Assembly: GCA_950022655.1 (NCBI GenBank)
Contig: OX465579.1
Location: 19,815,088 to 19,879,087, forward strand
Origin: Alentia gelatinosa
Taxonomy: Eukaryota; Annelida; Polychaeta; Phyllodocida; Polynoidae
Length of the DNA stretch: 64,000 nt
Reading direction: 5' to 3'
In this document: one piece after another, positions 31,555 to 43,506 of the stretch
How the letters are laid out: every line of letters starts with the position of its first letter
How positions within the stretch are numbered: the stretch's first letter is position 1
Position numbers and translations under genes: made by a program
Notes under the pieces: generated by a model
Told to the model about the DNA's origin: nothing
Databases searched by the model: none
The model's input: the letters and a program-made list of their open reading frames with translations, nothing else

Positions 31555-33855
31555 AACCCCCCATTTCAATTTTCCTGGCTTATATGGGGGCAATTTCCCA
31601 GCCCCGTACCTGCATATATAAGCGGGCCTGAACAATGTTAATAGTTGGGGTTAGTGCCAAAGCCCTACGTGAATACACGAAATCGGCCGTGATAGAAGTC
31701 AGTCCAGTTAAACTCCGAACTCTGTTGTTGGGTAGTTATATATGCTGTGGCGACAATTCAGTATGACCAATCAATGTGACCTGCGGACGACCTTGGTGAT
31801 GTAATGTGTAGAGCCATGACCCATCCCTGGTTACATGACCGTGATGTCAGAAGCACATCCTTTCACTTAAACGCGGTAGGCATTTATGCATGGCTCAGAA
31901 ACCGTTGCATGGTGTTATCAAGTCTAATTGGTGAAGCCGCTTCAGACTTCCCTTTCCTGTGGTTTTTGTGGGGTTTTATTTTATACTCAGGAAAATAAGT
32001 GACATGACTATGTATGTTTTCGCCCTTCCACATTTGGACGTTCTTACATATATACAGGTCTAACATACAGTGGTGTTCATTACCAACTTGACAATGATAG
32101 ATATAGGAAAAATATATATATATTGGCGGTCTATGATGATTATATCTAAAGTTTTCCGCAGATATGGTCACATCCGGTCACATGACTCGACCCTAGTCTT
32201 GATAGTTTGTTTATGATAGCTCCTGTGGGTCTACTGCTAGGGGAAAGAGACTGAGTATAATGAGGCTATCCTCTGATATTGGAAACATTTGAATCATTGA
32301 TACAAATGGCAGATCCTTGGATTCTGATGGACAACGATGTGGTTGGAGGCTATACGCCTCGTTTGGTAATGGGAATAGCTAAGATCGTTACTCTCCTAAA
32401 GCATTTCTCATGGCCTCTTTTAAAAACTGATTTCAGACTACGAGGTTAAGCCTTCCGTCTGCAGCCAACGCTACCTTGAAAGTGACGCTTCCTGTCAAAT
32501 TTAAATAGGATATAATTTTCATTAATACGATTTTTAAAAACCGTGTGTCGAATTTAAACAATTTTTTTTCTTTTCGAAACGGGTCCTCGCCGTTCTATGC
32601 CATCTGATCGGGTTATTATTGTTTGCAGTCAGGAGCTCACTTGGCGTATGAGTAGGGTATGGGTGTGCATGTTGCAGGTGCCTGCGTGCTGTCTAGTCAT
32701 TAAGGCTTCGTTATTAAGTTGGGCGTCGGCAGCACTACGGATTTACCCCTGGAGCGAACGCTCCCGCCCTGGCAGGGATGATAAAGTAGGCAGAGGATGG
32801 ACAACCAGGACTGTCAGCACACACGCCCATTATACAACCAGGAGCCGCCCCCTCTAGACACACTCCACCGGGCCGGGTTGCTCAGCAGAACACCGCCGTC
32901 AAGTTACCTGTTAAAAATCCCAATTTCTCCTAGGTATACTACTTACTGTTTGCACGGGGGGAGGGGGTTCTGTTGAGCAGGGGTATGGCGTAGGGTTCTC
33001 TAGACATGCAGTGTATCAAACACAGATCATCATTTTAGATTACCTTAGTTTTTGTACGTTATTGTTGTATTATTCTAATTAGGGAACAAGGGCAAATCAT
33101 TCTAAAGTACTTGACATTCTTGAAATAAGTATTTTACTGTTTTACTATTCATTAACTTGAATACTATGAAAGTGTTCTTTTGACCCATAAAAAATTCAGC
33201 ATTCTACAGGTTAGATTCAAGTACCTAGATGTACTATTTATTTTGATTTACTAACCAGCTTCCATCTCTGCGTTACAACTTCAACTGTTGGTGCTTTATT
33301 GAATTGTTATCAACAAATATATTATATTAGATCTCCATACGTAGGCCTAGGCTCAAATTACAAATGCATTGTCAGGCTTATTGAGGTGTAGGTTTCGCGC
33401 TTCTATCAATACACAATGTATTAACATTAATATACTTTCAAAGAATTCCAATTCTAATTTTATCAATTCGTTTTTGTAAAACTTCGGGTTTTTTTTGTAA
33501 TGATTAAGAATTTAGAATAAAGTCTCTTTAATCGTCAAGGCCATTAATTAATACCATAATTGTGTAATCGATGCAGCCAAAAGTATGCTTGATCATGCCT
33601 CGTGACCAAATTTGGAATGGTTTGCGTTGCCAACAAGCGTGGAACACTCAGACTGAGTCTAGGTATAATGATAGCACCATTCTAAAAATAAAGAAGAAAT
33701 CAATGAGGGATGTAATCATGTAATTAGTTCGGTTCGCCTGCCACACTGTTTTCACCGTATCCTACAGTCAGTTAACGGTTCAGTAAGATGTAAACAACTA
33801 TGTAGTCCCCTACTGTGGTAGATGTATTGATAGAGTGACATCGGGTTCTAAAACT
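31555..33855. other. No gene seen (2.3 kb)
   Basis: Largest stretch without a recognised repeat in the first half. AT-rich after 33000. Frames reach 95 codons (31884-32171, minus) with no domain. Could contain distal regulatory DNA or intron. Confidence 0.45.
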
Positions 33856-33859
33856 GTAC

Positions 33860-33995
33860 ATTTATCATCCATCATACAAAGTACCCATTGGAAATGTATG
33901 GGAACTCAATACACCATTATCCCATTGTTTTTAAAACTGCCAGATACTACAACCATGTATTGTACGCGGCCTCAAAGCCATTGATTGGGAAAACG
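33860..33995 (+). repeat. FB-g-like tail variant (FAM-M)
   Basis: TTTATCATCCATCATAC, CCCATTGTTTTTAAAACTG, ACAACCATG and GGCCTCAAAGCCATTGATTG match the order at 28848-29003. Confidence 0.5.
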
Positions 33996-33999
33996 GTCC

Positions 34000-34425
34000 C
34001 TTTAAGTGCTGTAGGTCAAATAGTCGAATCGACAACTTATAATTAAGGAATATAAAAGGTTTCCATTATATTTTAATGTTTTTGTTTGTTTGTTTGTTTA
34101 TTGCTCACAAATTCATCACACGGATGGTCTTCCATTTATGGCGTGTCAAGTACGAACACGATACACAGTTTACCGGAAAGGTAGTAATCCCTTTACCTCA
34201 CAAAATCATGTGTATTTTTTACGTTATAACAGAAATTAGTAAATATATATATAAGTACCCTCCACCACTATGTATATAGTAAGAAATTACAGTACCCTTA
34301 CCTCGAAAGTCCTGAATTCTCCCATCCCAAATGAGTTTCCCTCTAGTTTCCCACCTCAGATCTATAGAGCTTTTAAGTAGGCCAGGGGATGTGTATATCC
34401 TTCTACTACAGTGTATCTAGAGCCC
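34000..34425. other. No gene seen
   Basis: A TTTG microsatellite of about five units lies at 34076-34100. Nothing else recognised. Confidence 0.45.
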
Positions 34426-34429
34426 ATTT

Positions 34430-34740
34430 ATTGCCCCAGCCCGAGCATACAGAGCCATCGAGCTGCTCACTGCAATCACGCGGACGGCGCATGCGCGGCA
34501 GGCCGAGCAGCTCACGACCTCGGCCGCCCAACGAGAAGAGGGCGTGCCTTCCCCCAATTGAGGGCCATTAGCCGTGCCTGGTAAGATGGTCTACTGAGTA
34601 AGAGCGAGCGGCGTGCCAGCGTTACCCCGCTCTCTGTGCCGCCGCCCCCGCACCCCCTCCCAGTGCCCTATCCCGCCCCTTTATGCTGCAACCCACCTGG
34701 CCCACCCCGCCCCCGTATCCACACCCGCTTCCTAATACAC
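34430..34740. promoter_or_regulatory. GC-rich block with NRF1-like site
   Basis: About 300 bp markedly richer in GC and CpG than its surroundings. The palindrome GCGCATGCGC (34487-34496) is the core of the NRF1 motif, typical of CpG promoters. Inverted GAGCTGCTC copies flank it at about 34459 and 34507. No transcript evidence is visible. Confidence 0.3.
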
Positions 34741-34756
34741 AGACTCCGACAGGTAC

Positions 34757-35015
34757 TTATGTAGAACAACTTTACTATGATCGTACGGCATACACGACGA
34801 GATGGGGTTGACGTTTATTTACGGAACGAGGCCGTTAGGATGAGTTCCATCAATATGGGCAATCCCATTGGGTCTTGTATACTGTACGACTGGGGTTTGT
34901 TATTCTATATGCAATATACCCGGAATTAATGGTTTCTACACCAAACTACAATAAACTATGTTGAAGCGAAGTCTGCATTATGTTATAGGCAGCATCAGTA
35001 ACAGTACCATAGGGA
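34757..35015. mobile_element. Diverged FB-c relative
   Basis: TTATGTAGAACAACTTTACTATG and ACGGAACGAGGCCGTTAGG with GAGTTCC resemble the FB-c left end and apex. ATATACCCGGAATTAATGG matches the FB-c interior ATACCAGAAATTAATG. The right end is uncertain. Confidence 0.45.
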
Positions 35016-35095
35016 GTACGTAAATGTTAATAGTATGTGCACGGGAATTGAGAGGGGTGCTCGGTGGCATCGTTACTTGTGTGTTTATCTCCTAG

Positions 35096-35569
35096 CCCTC
35101 CATCCCTCCCTCCCTCCGTCCGTCCGTCCGTCCCTCCGTCCCTCCGTCCGTCCGTCCCTCCCTCCCTCCCTCCCTCCCTCCCTCCCTCCCTCCCTCCCTC
35201 CCTCCCTCCCTCCCTCCCTCCCTCCCTCCCTCCCTCCCTCCCTCCCTCCCTCCCTCCCTCCCTCCCTCCCTCCCTACATCCCTACATCCCTCCCTCCCTC
35301 CCTACATCCCTACATCCCTCCCTCCCTCCCTACATCCCTACATCCCTACATCCCTACATCCCTCCCTCCCTCCCTACCTCCCTACCTCCCTCCCTCCCTC
35401 CCTCCCTCCCTCCCTCCCTCCCTCCCTCCATCCCTACATCCCTACATCCCTACATCCCTCCCTACATCCCTCCCTACATCCCTCCCTACATCCCTCCCTA
35501 CATCCCTACATCCCTACATCCCTACATCCCTCCCTCCATCCCTCCTTCCTTCCTTCCTTCCTCCCTTCC
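35096..35569 (+). repeat. CCCT microsatellite with CCCTACAT higher-order units
   Basis: About 470 bp. Near-pure CCCT at 35160-35275 is followed by mixed CCCT and CCCTACAT blocks to about 35540, then a TTCC run. CCGT variants occur at the start. The 210- and 233-codon frames here encode only Pro/Ser/Leu/Thr/Tyr repeats and are not genes. Confidence 0.95.
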
Positions 35570-35935
35570 ACCCCGCTCCCTTCCTCCTCCCTATTGCCAG
35601 CCCTACAGTCCCATCCCCATCATTCCCAACCCTACAGCTCTACAGCCATTTGCCTGCAGAGTCCACTGGACGCCGCCATCTTGTGTCGGGACCTGATTGT
35701 GTTTGGAGAGAGAGAGTAGTGCGTGGGTGGGGCTGAGTGGTATCCAAGCAGAGGTGCTATCCACGTTATTAACAGCAGGCATTATCCCTCTTGGGTATCT
35801 AGAACTTAGTACAAAATGTATAAGTACACTTTGCGTCTGCTAACGTATACTAATAGTTGATAACGACAGCTGGGCAAGGGTTTGCACCAGGAGCCGATGC
35901 TGTATGCGGATGGACAAAGACAAGAAAACCATAGT

Positions 35936-35946
35936 TTATATATATA

Positions 35947-35989
<43 letters not shown>
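35936..35989 (+). repeat. (TA)n microsatellite
   Basis: About 26 TA units with one interruption near 35949. Confidence 0.9.
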
Positions 35990-37640
35990 CCCTCCATGAA
36001 AAAGCAACCCAATATCAAAAACTTCACAAGCATACACATGCGATATTTTCGTTTCATAGGCTACCATCTATTGTTTTAGTTTTTGGCGAAGCTATGTGAT
36101 ACATTAGCTGATTGTTAATGTTTAGAAATAGAAAAAGGTGAAAATTACTGTCACATTTTATAATATCAAAACTGAATTTAATTGTCAACACAACCATGCC
36201 ATTATCGTACGTCCACTAGTTGGACCCCTGCGACTTTTTGGATCAACCAGTGAGGGTAGAATTAATCTCCAGTCTCAATAAAAAATCTTCAAAAACAAAA
36301 GGTCACACAGTTAAAGCTCCACTCCCGAGAGCTGGAAATGAATGTTTCAGCAAAATCTCATCTATAGATAAAAGTACGCCCCCGCTCATACCGGATACAA
36401 CGTGGAGATACTTGCCCACTGAGACTAGTGTCGGGCACGTCTGAATGAGCGATAGACAGTATTACACAATAGTGGAGTCAGCAGATTCGTGTGGGATTAA
36501 AAGTATCCTGTCCACTGTTGCCCATCAGGTTGGACAGTCCTGAGTCTGGATCGGCTAACGGTTCTATGTCCCCTGATACGTGTGTTAATCCCTCTGTTTG
36601 TATCAGGCATGGGATTTTCTCGGATTTTGTCTCTATTTACATCCCAGAGGTCATCAAACTAATGGCGTATTGGCCAAGCCTAACCATCCTTATTGGTTGA
36701 CTACTGTATATAAAACGGTAGAATTATGTCGGATCTGCTTGAAGTTGCTCCCACACATAGGGACAAAGTAAACCAGATCTAGTCTTGGAGACTGAAGTGT
36801 CACGAGAGTGAGATTCTCGTAGATAAATTATCATTTCTTTTGCGTTTCTCCACCCTGATGTAATCTTCCTCTGATGAATCATTCCTAGCCATGATGTAAA
36901 CATAATTGCCTGAGAGAAGGCAGTGGGAGCTTAAAGCTTGAAATCGCTGTTGTCAGTGCATAGAGTTCTGAACGCCGATGACCGCTCATGTACCTTTGTC
37001 ATGCCAAATAATAGCCCATTAGTCCATTGTTACATACGGGGCAGCGACAAAGTCGCTAGTTTCCGCTATAATGGTTGAGAGACGCATCTAAACAGGAAAC
37101 GGAAGTGGGGTCTGAGGTGGAAAGAGTTAATCACGGGAAGTGCCTGGTCTGGGTCCCTCCCTCCGTTGACAGTACAGAATGGCGACGAGAGTGCAATATT
37201 TTACTTGGTATCAAGTATGTGTGTACATTATAGACTGAGGCAGTTGATCACATAAAACGTAGCAAGACATTGGAGGAACGAGCTTATGAGAAGCCTTATT
37301 TGGTTGGATAACATATAAGACAAACGCTCGTTATATTCCAGATGAATACAATTGCTGTAAATTTTGCTGTCGCTGGTTCTATAAAGAAACAAAAAAAGCA
37401 ACACAGAGTCAGACTCTGTATAGTCTAGCTCTATAATTGAAGGTCCCTAGGGACACATGTCTAGGTCTTATAAAGCACATTTGGTGGGGATTCATAGTTT
37501 GATAACATATGGTTCCCCCGCCATGCAGTTTTATTAGGGCCGATATCAAGGGATGCTTGTTACCTACCAAATACGTGATACAAGGTAACCCTTGCCATTT
37601 ACCAAACCCCTGGAGCCCCCAATTATCGTCCACCGCCTAC
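35990..37640. other. No gene seen (1.65 kb)
   Basis: Frames of 69-74 codons only. No repeat recognised. CACGAGAGTGAGATTCTCGT at about 36790 is a small palindrome. Confidence 0.45.
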
Positions 37641-37653
37641 CACTACCCTGCTC

Positions 37654-37688
37654 CCTGTAGAGGGCGCTGAAGTGGCGTGCGCATGCGC
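37654..37688 (+). promoter_or_regulatory. CTCF-like motif next to NRF1-like site
   Basis: CCTGTAGAGGGCGC (37654-37667) has one mismatch to the CTCF core. Eleven bases on, GCGCATGCGC (37679-37688) is a perfect NRF1 palindrome. The pairing hints at a regulatory site but is only a motif match. Confidence 0.3.
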
Positions 37689-37689
37689 C

Positions 37690-37935
37690 TGACACGAGAA
37701 GGAGAAGACCTTTGTGACACCGCTATAGTTCTAATAATGAGCAACAGGCGGCGTTAGTGTAGCGAGGCGGATAGAATCGTGGATGTTGGGCCTGGAGGAA
37801 GGCTGGAGGGGTAAAGGGGCACGCGATCGGAATGCCGAGGGTTTCAGTGGAGTGCAGGGCGATATTGTTCATTCTACAAATGGCGATAAATACTTCATTA
37901 CTGGATGAAAGCATACCAAGGCCATAGAGTTGTGT
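37690..37935. other. No gene seen
   Basis: Ordinary sequence leading into FAM-A. Confidence 0.45.
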
Positions 37936-37939
37936 GTCT

Positions 37940-38168
37940 GAGAAATGGCTGCTTTCCATTTTCTGAGGAAATCCACTTTTTAAAAATTTCAGTAAAGGAT
38001 ATTCCTTTTCCTTATCTAAAAGAAAGATGAACTTCATTCACATCAAGAAAACATTGGTATGAACCTTCCCCAAACCCTGTGGCTGACACCAATTTGTTAG
38101 ATAATTCCCTCGGTCTCTTTGAGGTAGCAAATACCGCATGAAAAATATTTTCACCTTTTCCCGGGATT
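37940..38168 (+). mobile_element. FAM-A MITE, diverged
   Basis: ATGGCTGCTTTCCATTTTC at the 5' end, TATGAACCTTCCCCAAACCC, GGCTGACACCAATTTG, GAGGTAGCAAATACCGCATG and AAAAATATTTTCACCTTTTC. The terminal CTGACATCCCTG is lost. Confidence 0.65.
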
Positions 38169-38194
38169 GCCTTGTGATTCCGGTAATGGCCTAG

Positions 38195-38429
38195 TAAAAT
38201 GGAGAATTTTTTTTACCTTTTCATTTTCTGTGAATACAATTATTCTTTCTTGTATAAACAAGGCTACTATAAATTGAGCCTCATTCGTACTCATAAAACG
38301 GTGATTTAAATCTCCCCACAGACCCCCACCCGTGGCTGACACCGAAATGTTTTCATGGTTTCTCTGAGGCAGCAAATTCCACATGGGAAATATTTCCAGT
38401 CTCTTTTCCAACCCCCAACCGACATCCCT
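38195..38429 (+). mobile_element. FAM-A MITE, near full length
   Basis: TTGAGCCTCATTCGTACTCA, CCACAGACCCCCACCCGTGG, AGCAAATTCCACATGGGAAA, then AACCGACATCCCT. Lies in tandem behind the copy at 37940. The minus frame 38151-38777 (208 codons) runs through both copies and is therefore doubtful as a gene. Confidence 0.75.
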
Positions 38430-40220
38430 ATGTAATATCGGATTCGTAATCTCAAAAATTACGAGAAACGCAAGAGGATCGCGTGCTGCATGTGCTTTGG
38501 TTCTGAAATGTGAACTAGATAGTAGATAAATCCGTTCCCCGAGCGCTCCATGCTGATATTTACACCTGTACGACTCATAGATCCAATATTTTCCTGGTTG
38601 TTCTGAAATTGTAATACACAGCAGACATATCTTTGCGCCCTCTAAGCTTCGTTTAAAGTGCCAAGATGTGTGTATGAAGATAATCAATAGAGAATCGTTA
38701 AGAGGACATCCATGAAGTACGCATGCGTTAAGTGGGGAAGGGTAAACAATTTGGAAATCTTGCGTACATCCCATCATTAATCTTTTATGTACAAGATAGA
38801 GAAATTTTTTTTTTAGAAGTTTTAGAGCAATCTATGTTGACCGGTACCCTACCTCTGACAACCGGATGACTAGGCGAACCAGCATAAGATCTAGGCTGTT
38901 CCCCTGTCATCCACTAGGTAGCTCAGCGAGTTTTAAAAAATGTTCGTCCTACTCCTACCGTAAACCCTATTGATTGATAGTCAGTAAAGTATGGTTGGAT
39001 TGTCCTTTATACATGAGTGATATCTGATGTGGTTCTCGGTCGTAAATCACTGCCGTCGGATCGTTGCGAGTCCTGAGCACTTTGCAGAGTAGGTCAGTCG
39101 AGTTCCTTCTTGACTGCTACTTTAGTTATATAGACATACCCCCATTCTCTATCACTACTGTATGGTAATGATAAAAGATTTCTAGGCTTCTTCCCCTTCC
39201 ACTCGCGTTCCGTCCCATCTCTTCGATCATTGGTGGGTGTTTTTGTGGTTGTGTGATTCTGAGCGTTTGGTGAAGCTAATTGTTTGGTAAATGAATGCAA
39301 ATGTGGAACTGAAAGCCGAAATTAACGTAAATGTTCATTTATGTCCCGCAATGTACATATTGTCCCATTTTTACAAGCTTATATTCACTTATGAATACTG
39401 TATATTTTTCATACTTCGTGATATACATAAATACCACCTATATACACCTTAAACTGTCATTACGTGTGTCTGTTATACTTCATTGGGAGTTCGTGGGTTT
39501 CTTGATTTTATGTAATAGCTCATATTTTGTTTAAACAGCTAATTCCATTTTTAGATAATCTTTCCTATTCACCACAATTGAAACTGTTGATAGGGTCCAC
39601 TATCCGGATAAAACCCAGTCTGGGACAAGTCTAGGACCAGTGGCTTCCCCGGGAGAATAGGCCCAATATGTTAGTGTCCTGCACCTCGGGGCACTGGCGA
39701 CGGCCGATAAGACTGCCGGGCCGAGCAGCGGTGGCTTCCGTATATCGGAGCCTCGTCTGGGGTCTCTCCTTCCATTCCAGAAACTCTCTGTGAATATACT
39801 CTCAGATTGATATTTCTCATTGAACAATTCCGCCGGCGATGGCGTTGTGTTTTTTGTTGGGTTTTTTTCTTCGCTTTCCGGGGTTATGGAGGAGAGATTG
39901 TATTTTGACAACTTAGTGATTTTACCTTAATGGCAAATGGCAGTGCCACGAAGAACATGCATATAGAGTCTAGATGTAGAGGGGCCATCCCTAGGGCCAT
40001 ATATGGGTGGGGATTGCGTACAGAAATCATTTGGATTTTGCATACATCCCCTCTTTAATCTATCGCGTACAGGAAGGAGAGGAAGGGTAGGGGGAACATT
40101 ATTCAGAATTGCCCCAAAAGTGATACATGGATAGATTTGTCACATCAAACTATTCAAGAAAATGTAAAGGAATGCAATACCTGAGAGAAGAGAAATTAAA
40201 AACAATGAGAACTTATGATC
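38430..40220. other. No gene seen (1.8 kb)
   Basis: GCGTACATCCC...TTAATCTTT.TGTACA at 38755-38795 has a relative at 40030-40075 (TGCATACATCCC, TTTAATCTATCGCGTACA). A minus 103-codon frame at 39600-39911 has no domain. Confidence 0.4.
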
Positions 40221-40225
40221 GGATT

Positions 40226-40545
40226 GGGAAGTTACCTCAGACATCAAACCACTGGACTTGTTACCCCAAGGTTGAGGGTTCGAGTCCCACTGCAGCCACC
40301 TTTCTCCTTCATCCCCAGCAGTGTTAGACTTGCTGCTATATCGAAGTCCAGTCCTTCTCACACCATGTCTATATGATGTGGGAAGTAAAAGAACTCTCAT
40401 CTCGGTAATAGTGTGCGGGTGAGATTTCTACTTAAATTCATAAATGATTCGATCACCATCCTTGTAGTGTAACACCAGTGAGAAAAAATTGAACCTCGTG
40501 AAAGTCTGGAAAGGAGCTGTATTGGTTGGCTGGACTTGAAATCAA
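40226..40545 (+). mobile_element. SINE-T, best full-length copy
   Basis: tRNA-like head at about 40226-40298 with B box GGGTTCGAGTCCCACT. The body carries CCTTCATCCCCAGCAGTG, TGCTGCTATATCGAAGTCC, ATGATGTGGGAAGTAAAAG, TCTCATCTCGGTAAT and GTGAGATTTCTACTTAAATT. The 3' end near GAAATCAATCAATCAGAC is approximate. Likely Pol III transcribed originally, mobilised by a LINE. Confidence 0.75.
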
Positions 40546-40549
40546 TCAA

Positions 40550-41035
40550 TCAGACAACAAAAATATGAGTGGATGTGGCATTGCCCTGTAACCTGAATGC
40601 CTGCAGGGATATGAGTTTTCCAGCTGTTTCCGGGGTTTGCCAATGTACTAAGTCTTTTATGATATTGAGATGAATAGTGGAATTTGGATGTTTTCCGGTG
40701 TCTTTTTTCCTAGACCTCACTGGCATCTCTGGTTCTGTATGAATCTGATGTTCCCCGGTTGGCATACTACAAGAACAGATGTGCCGTGGAACAGTTCATT
40801 AAGCACTGACTAGGTGGGTCGTCCCCTGCCATGCTCGTACTACACGTGTAGTGGCGTATGGTGTAGTTTCAGGTGACGTGACCGATTACACACTCGATAT
40901 TGGCCAAATCAGCACTGCAGGCGCCCCACCCCATCCCCGCCCTCGCTCCTCTATCCTTGCGTGCTGCCACCACCACTACTGCAAAATCTACTCCTCTTCA
41001 TATCGTTAACCCTTTAAAGGCCACTTTTGCCTAGA
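40550..41035. other. No gene seen
   Basis: ACTACACGTGTAGT (about 40850-40863) is a perfect 14-bp palindrome. No frame of note. Confidence 0.4.
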
Positions 41036-41039
41036 AAAT

Positions 41040-41300
41040 TAAAACCTATGTCTTTATTCCGGAAATTGAATATGATGCTCTCAAAGTGGTGGAGAACACA
41101 TATTTAATTTAAAAATCGGGGTATCCGTGTTCGTTTTTGTTTTAAAGATAATATTTTAGTTCAGAGATTATAATGTTACGATGAATATAGAGCAATTCTG
41201 AAAAGTTGCTCTTTAGTGAATGTGAAGAACTAATATCTGTAGGTCACCGCACTTGTTTTTGAGAGAATGGAAGAAAACCATATTTATCAGTAACTTTCAT
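41040..41300 (+). repeat. FAM-I repeat
   Basis: Partner of 28055-28390: CCGGAAATTGAATA, TGTAGGTCACCGCACTTGTT, GAATGGAAGAAAACCATATT. Confidence 0.5.
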
Positions 41301-41304
41301 ATAT

Positions 41305-41865
41305 TGGAGTTGCAACGACGTCCGACGACATAGTGGGTTGTAATTTCAAATTCGCCCTCAAGCTAATCTGAGTTGGTCCAATGGAATCTGGACTGAAGTA
41401 GCATTTAGCTAAATATTTACACAAGGCAGCAAACTGATCCCAGGAGATTGCTTTAGGGCAGGGTATTATAAAAGTGTGCATTGTATAATATAATATTCAA
41501 TGAGCTGTCTAGATACACGCCTGATGGTATGAGACACATATGACAGATTGCACGGGAGGGGGAGGAAGTGTTAGGCATTGTGGTAGGTGCTTAGCTGGCA
41601 TAGTGCCCGCCATTGTTGCCCGCCTCCACTGCCTTCTCTCCGCTTATGGCCCTCCATGATACATAATAGATCATTGACACTGGCCTCAGCACCACGGGGG
41701 GTACTGACTCCAGGCCAGGCCTTCCACCCCGGAACCCTGACCGGGAGGGGGGCGGAGTTGCCTTATGAAAAGATCCACCTCCTTTCCCCACTACCAGGCC
41801 TGAAACCTCTGAGCTCCCGATACACGACGACAAATGTTCCGACACACTACGACACAGATATGTTC
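41305..41865. other. No gene seen
   Basis: Frames on both strands overlap 41587-42045 (152 and 84 codons). The plus frame extends into the TIR element at 41871 and has no domain. Confidence 0.4.
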
Positions 41866-41870
41866 AACAT

Positions 41871-42158
41871 TAAGGCCCGGAGTCCACCTACTACGATATG
41901 GCTCCGATATGGTCTACGATGCACCTCCCGATACAAAAACAAAATCGCGTCGGAATGTCTCCTAATATCGGGGCAGTTGACCACGTTTCTGCGATTAGAC
42001 ACCGATAAAAACCCAATACAATGCGTGGTGGATTGGCTTGTCTAGACATATGTCTACAATTTTTCACCTTCCCGATATGGCACCGATTTTTACATTTTGT
42101 ATCTGTGCCATATCGGGAGGTCTACGACTCTGTCGTAGTAGGTGGACGCCGGCCCTAA
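41871..42158. mobile_element. TIR element, 288 bp (MITE)
   Basis: Ends TAAGGCCCGGAGTCCACC and, inverted, TTAGGGCCGGCGTCCACC continue as ~60-bp inverted arms with CTACTACGA and CTCCCGATA blocks. A second sub-terminal hairpin sits around ATCGGGAGG at 42070-42120. Only one copy in the window. Superfamily not assigned. Confidence 0.7.
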
Positions 42159-42261
42159 GACACAGTGATGATGCAATAACTCAGTTTGATACCCTGACTT
42201 TCAATAAATCCGAATTTTTGAACCAGTGATTTTGGCTCACGTTCGTGGGTGACGCCATCAC

Positions 42262-42362
42262 CCAATGAGTATTTATAATACTCCATGGGCGTTGAGTACG
42301 AGTTCCCAATGTTTAGTCTATGGGGGGGGGGGGGGGGGGGGGGGAAATACCAGGGGTGAGGT
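42262..42362 (+). mobile_element. FB-b solo right tail with G23 expansion
   Basis: CATGGGCGTTGAGTACGAGT, core AATGTTTAGTCTATGG (42308-42323), then G23 (42322-42344) where the 8.3 kb copy has only GGGGG, then AAATACCAGGGGTGAGG. Confidence 0.7.
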
Positions 42363-42364
42363 AC

Positions 42365-43015
42365 ATGTGTACATGTTAGAATAGACGTTTCGCATTCCTG
42401 TGCTTCCTGGTGTGGTCAAATAGTTACCATAGCTTTCCACAATAGACTTGCTGTTAGGTCTGACCTCGCTAAAAGACAATAGATCTTCCTCGCGACAATC
42501 AGGGACCACTTTCCAAATTACAGTCTCACACTCTGGGGACGAGAGAGAGATCCATCATTCAGGAGCCGACCACGAAGGAAGGAATTGAACACCAAATATA
42601 AGCATTGTTAGACGTCGCAATGTCTGAAAAGTTCAACAATGTACGCTATTCTCTATGGGACTCTAGTCTAAATACGACACGCAATGTAACACGTTATATA
42701 CTCATGTGGGGGCCCTTCCATTAGATAATGACTTTAACTACCCCACTACCCACCGTATCTTCTATGCCATTACGAAATTCCTATGTTGCTACACTGTTAT
42801 TATTTATATTCATTTAGTATTTCCCTTATATGTTATGACTGGTGTGCCATTAATATTTCCGTGTTATATCTTATATTCTTTCGTCATTCCTAGCTTGCAT
42901 ACATATGCAAGCAGCAAGGAAACCTATGAAAACCATATTATTATATAGATAGAGTTAACATTTTATCATCCAACTAATATGAACCTGCCATTATAAACGT
43001 ATAGGGTCTAGAGAT
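42365..43015. other. No gene seen
   Basis: AT-rich 42700-42960 with an 80-codon hydrophobic frame (42706-42948) that I do not recognise. Confidence 0.4.
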
Positions 43016-43019
43016 CGCT

Positions 43020-43449
43020 ACTAGTGAGTAGGTCTATCCTCCTTGTAGTTGACTCTACTCAATATCCTCGCTAACGCTCGGATTATACTCCGCGTCTACT
43101 ATGCAGGGGATACACCCACAAGTATCAGAAAACTGTCAGAAATTACACTTTTCTATCTGGTTTCATATACAATTAGCCGTATTCTCTGAGGACAAGACGC
43201 CTAATAATATATAACTAAGAGTCTAGTCCGAGAAGATTACGACTGCTTTAATCTGAACCAGTTTATATTGTATTGATTAATTCAAATTTGAATTATCAAA
43301 GAAAAAATGACCGCCGATCTTAGCATGCACTTTTTTTCCGCAATCCCCGCTCTGTGTAGGGTGGAGATTACGACCACCCGTAATCTCCACTCGGTGAATT
43401 AGACTCCTATAGGTTTAGTACGGAGACTCCGTATTAGGTTGATAATAAT
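43020..43449 (+). mobile_element. Composite foldback FB-g, copy 2 (diverged)
   Basis: The apex relative CCTCGCTAACGCTCGG (about 43066-43081) lies in a first hairpin remnant. A second hairpin has TCTGGTTTCATATACAATTA and AATCTGAACCAGTTTATATT. The tail ends GTATTAGGTTGATAATAA (43431-43448). Inverted GGTGGAGATTACG / CGTAATCTCCAC lies inside the tail. Confidence 0.6.
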
Positions 43450-43506
43450 GCATATGAGTGCCCGGCTTATTTGCCACTCCATAATACCACAGGCGAGTAA
43501 TTAGTA

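Noticed and set aside
35035..35736. Open frames of 210 and 233 codons
   Set aside because: They are translations of the CCCT microsatellite, open in several frames because the repeat contains no stop codon.
38151..38777. 208-codon minus-strand frame
   Set aside because: More than a third of it lies in FAM-A copies, and the rest has no domain or composition bias typical of a protein.
40226..40298. tRNA-Thr gene
   Set aside because: The head is degenerate and followed by the SINE-T body shared with several other copies.
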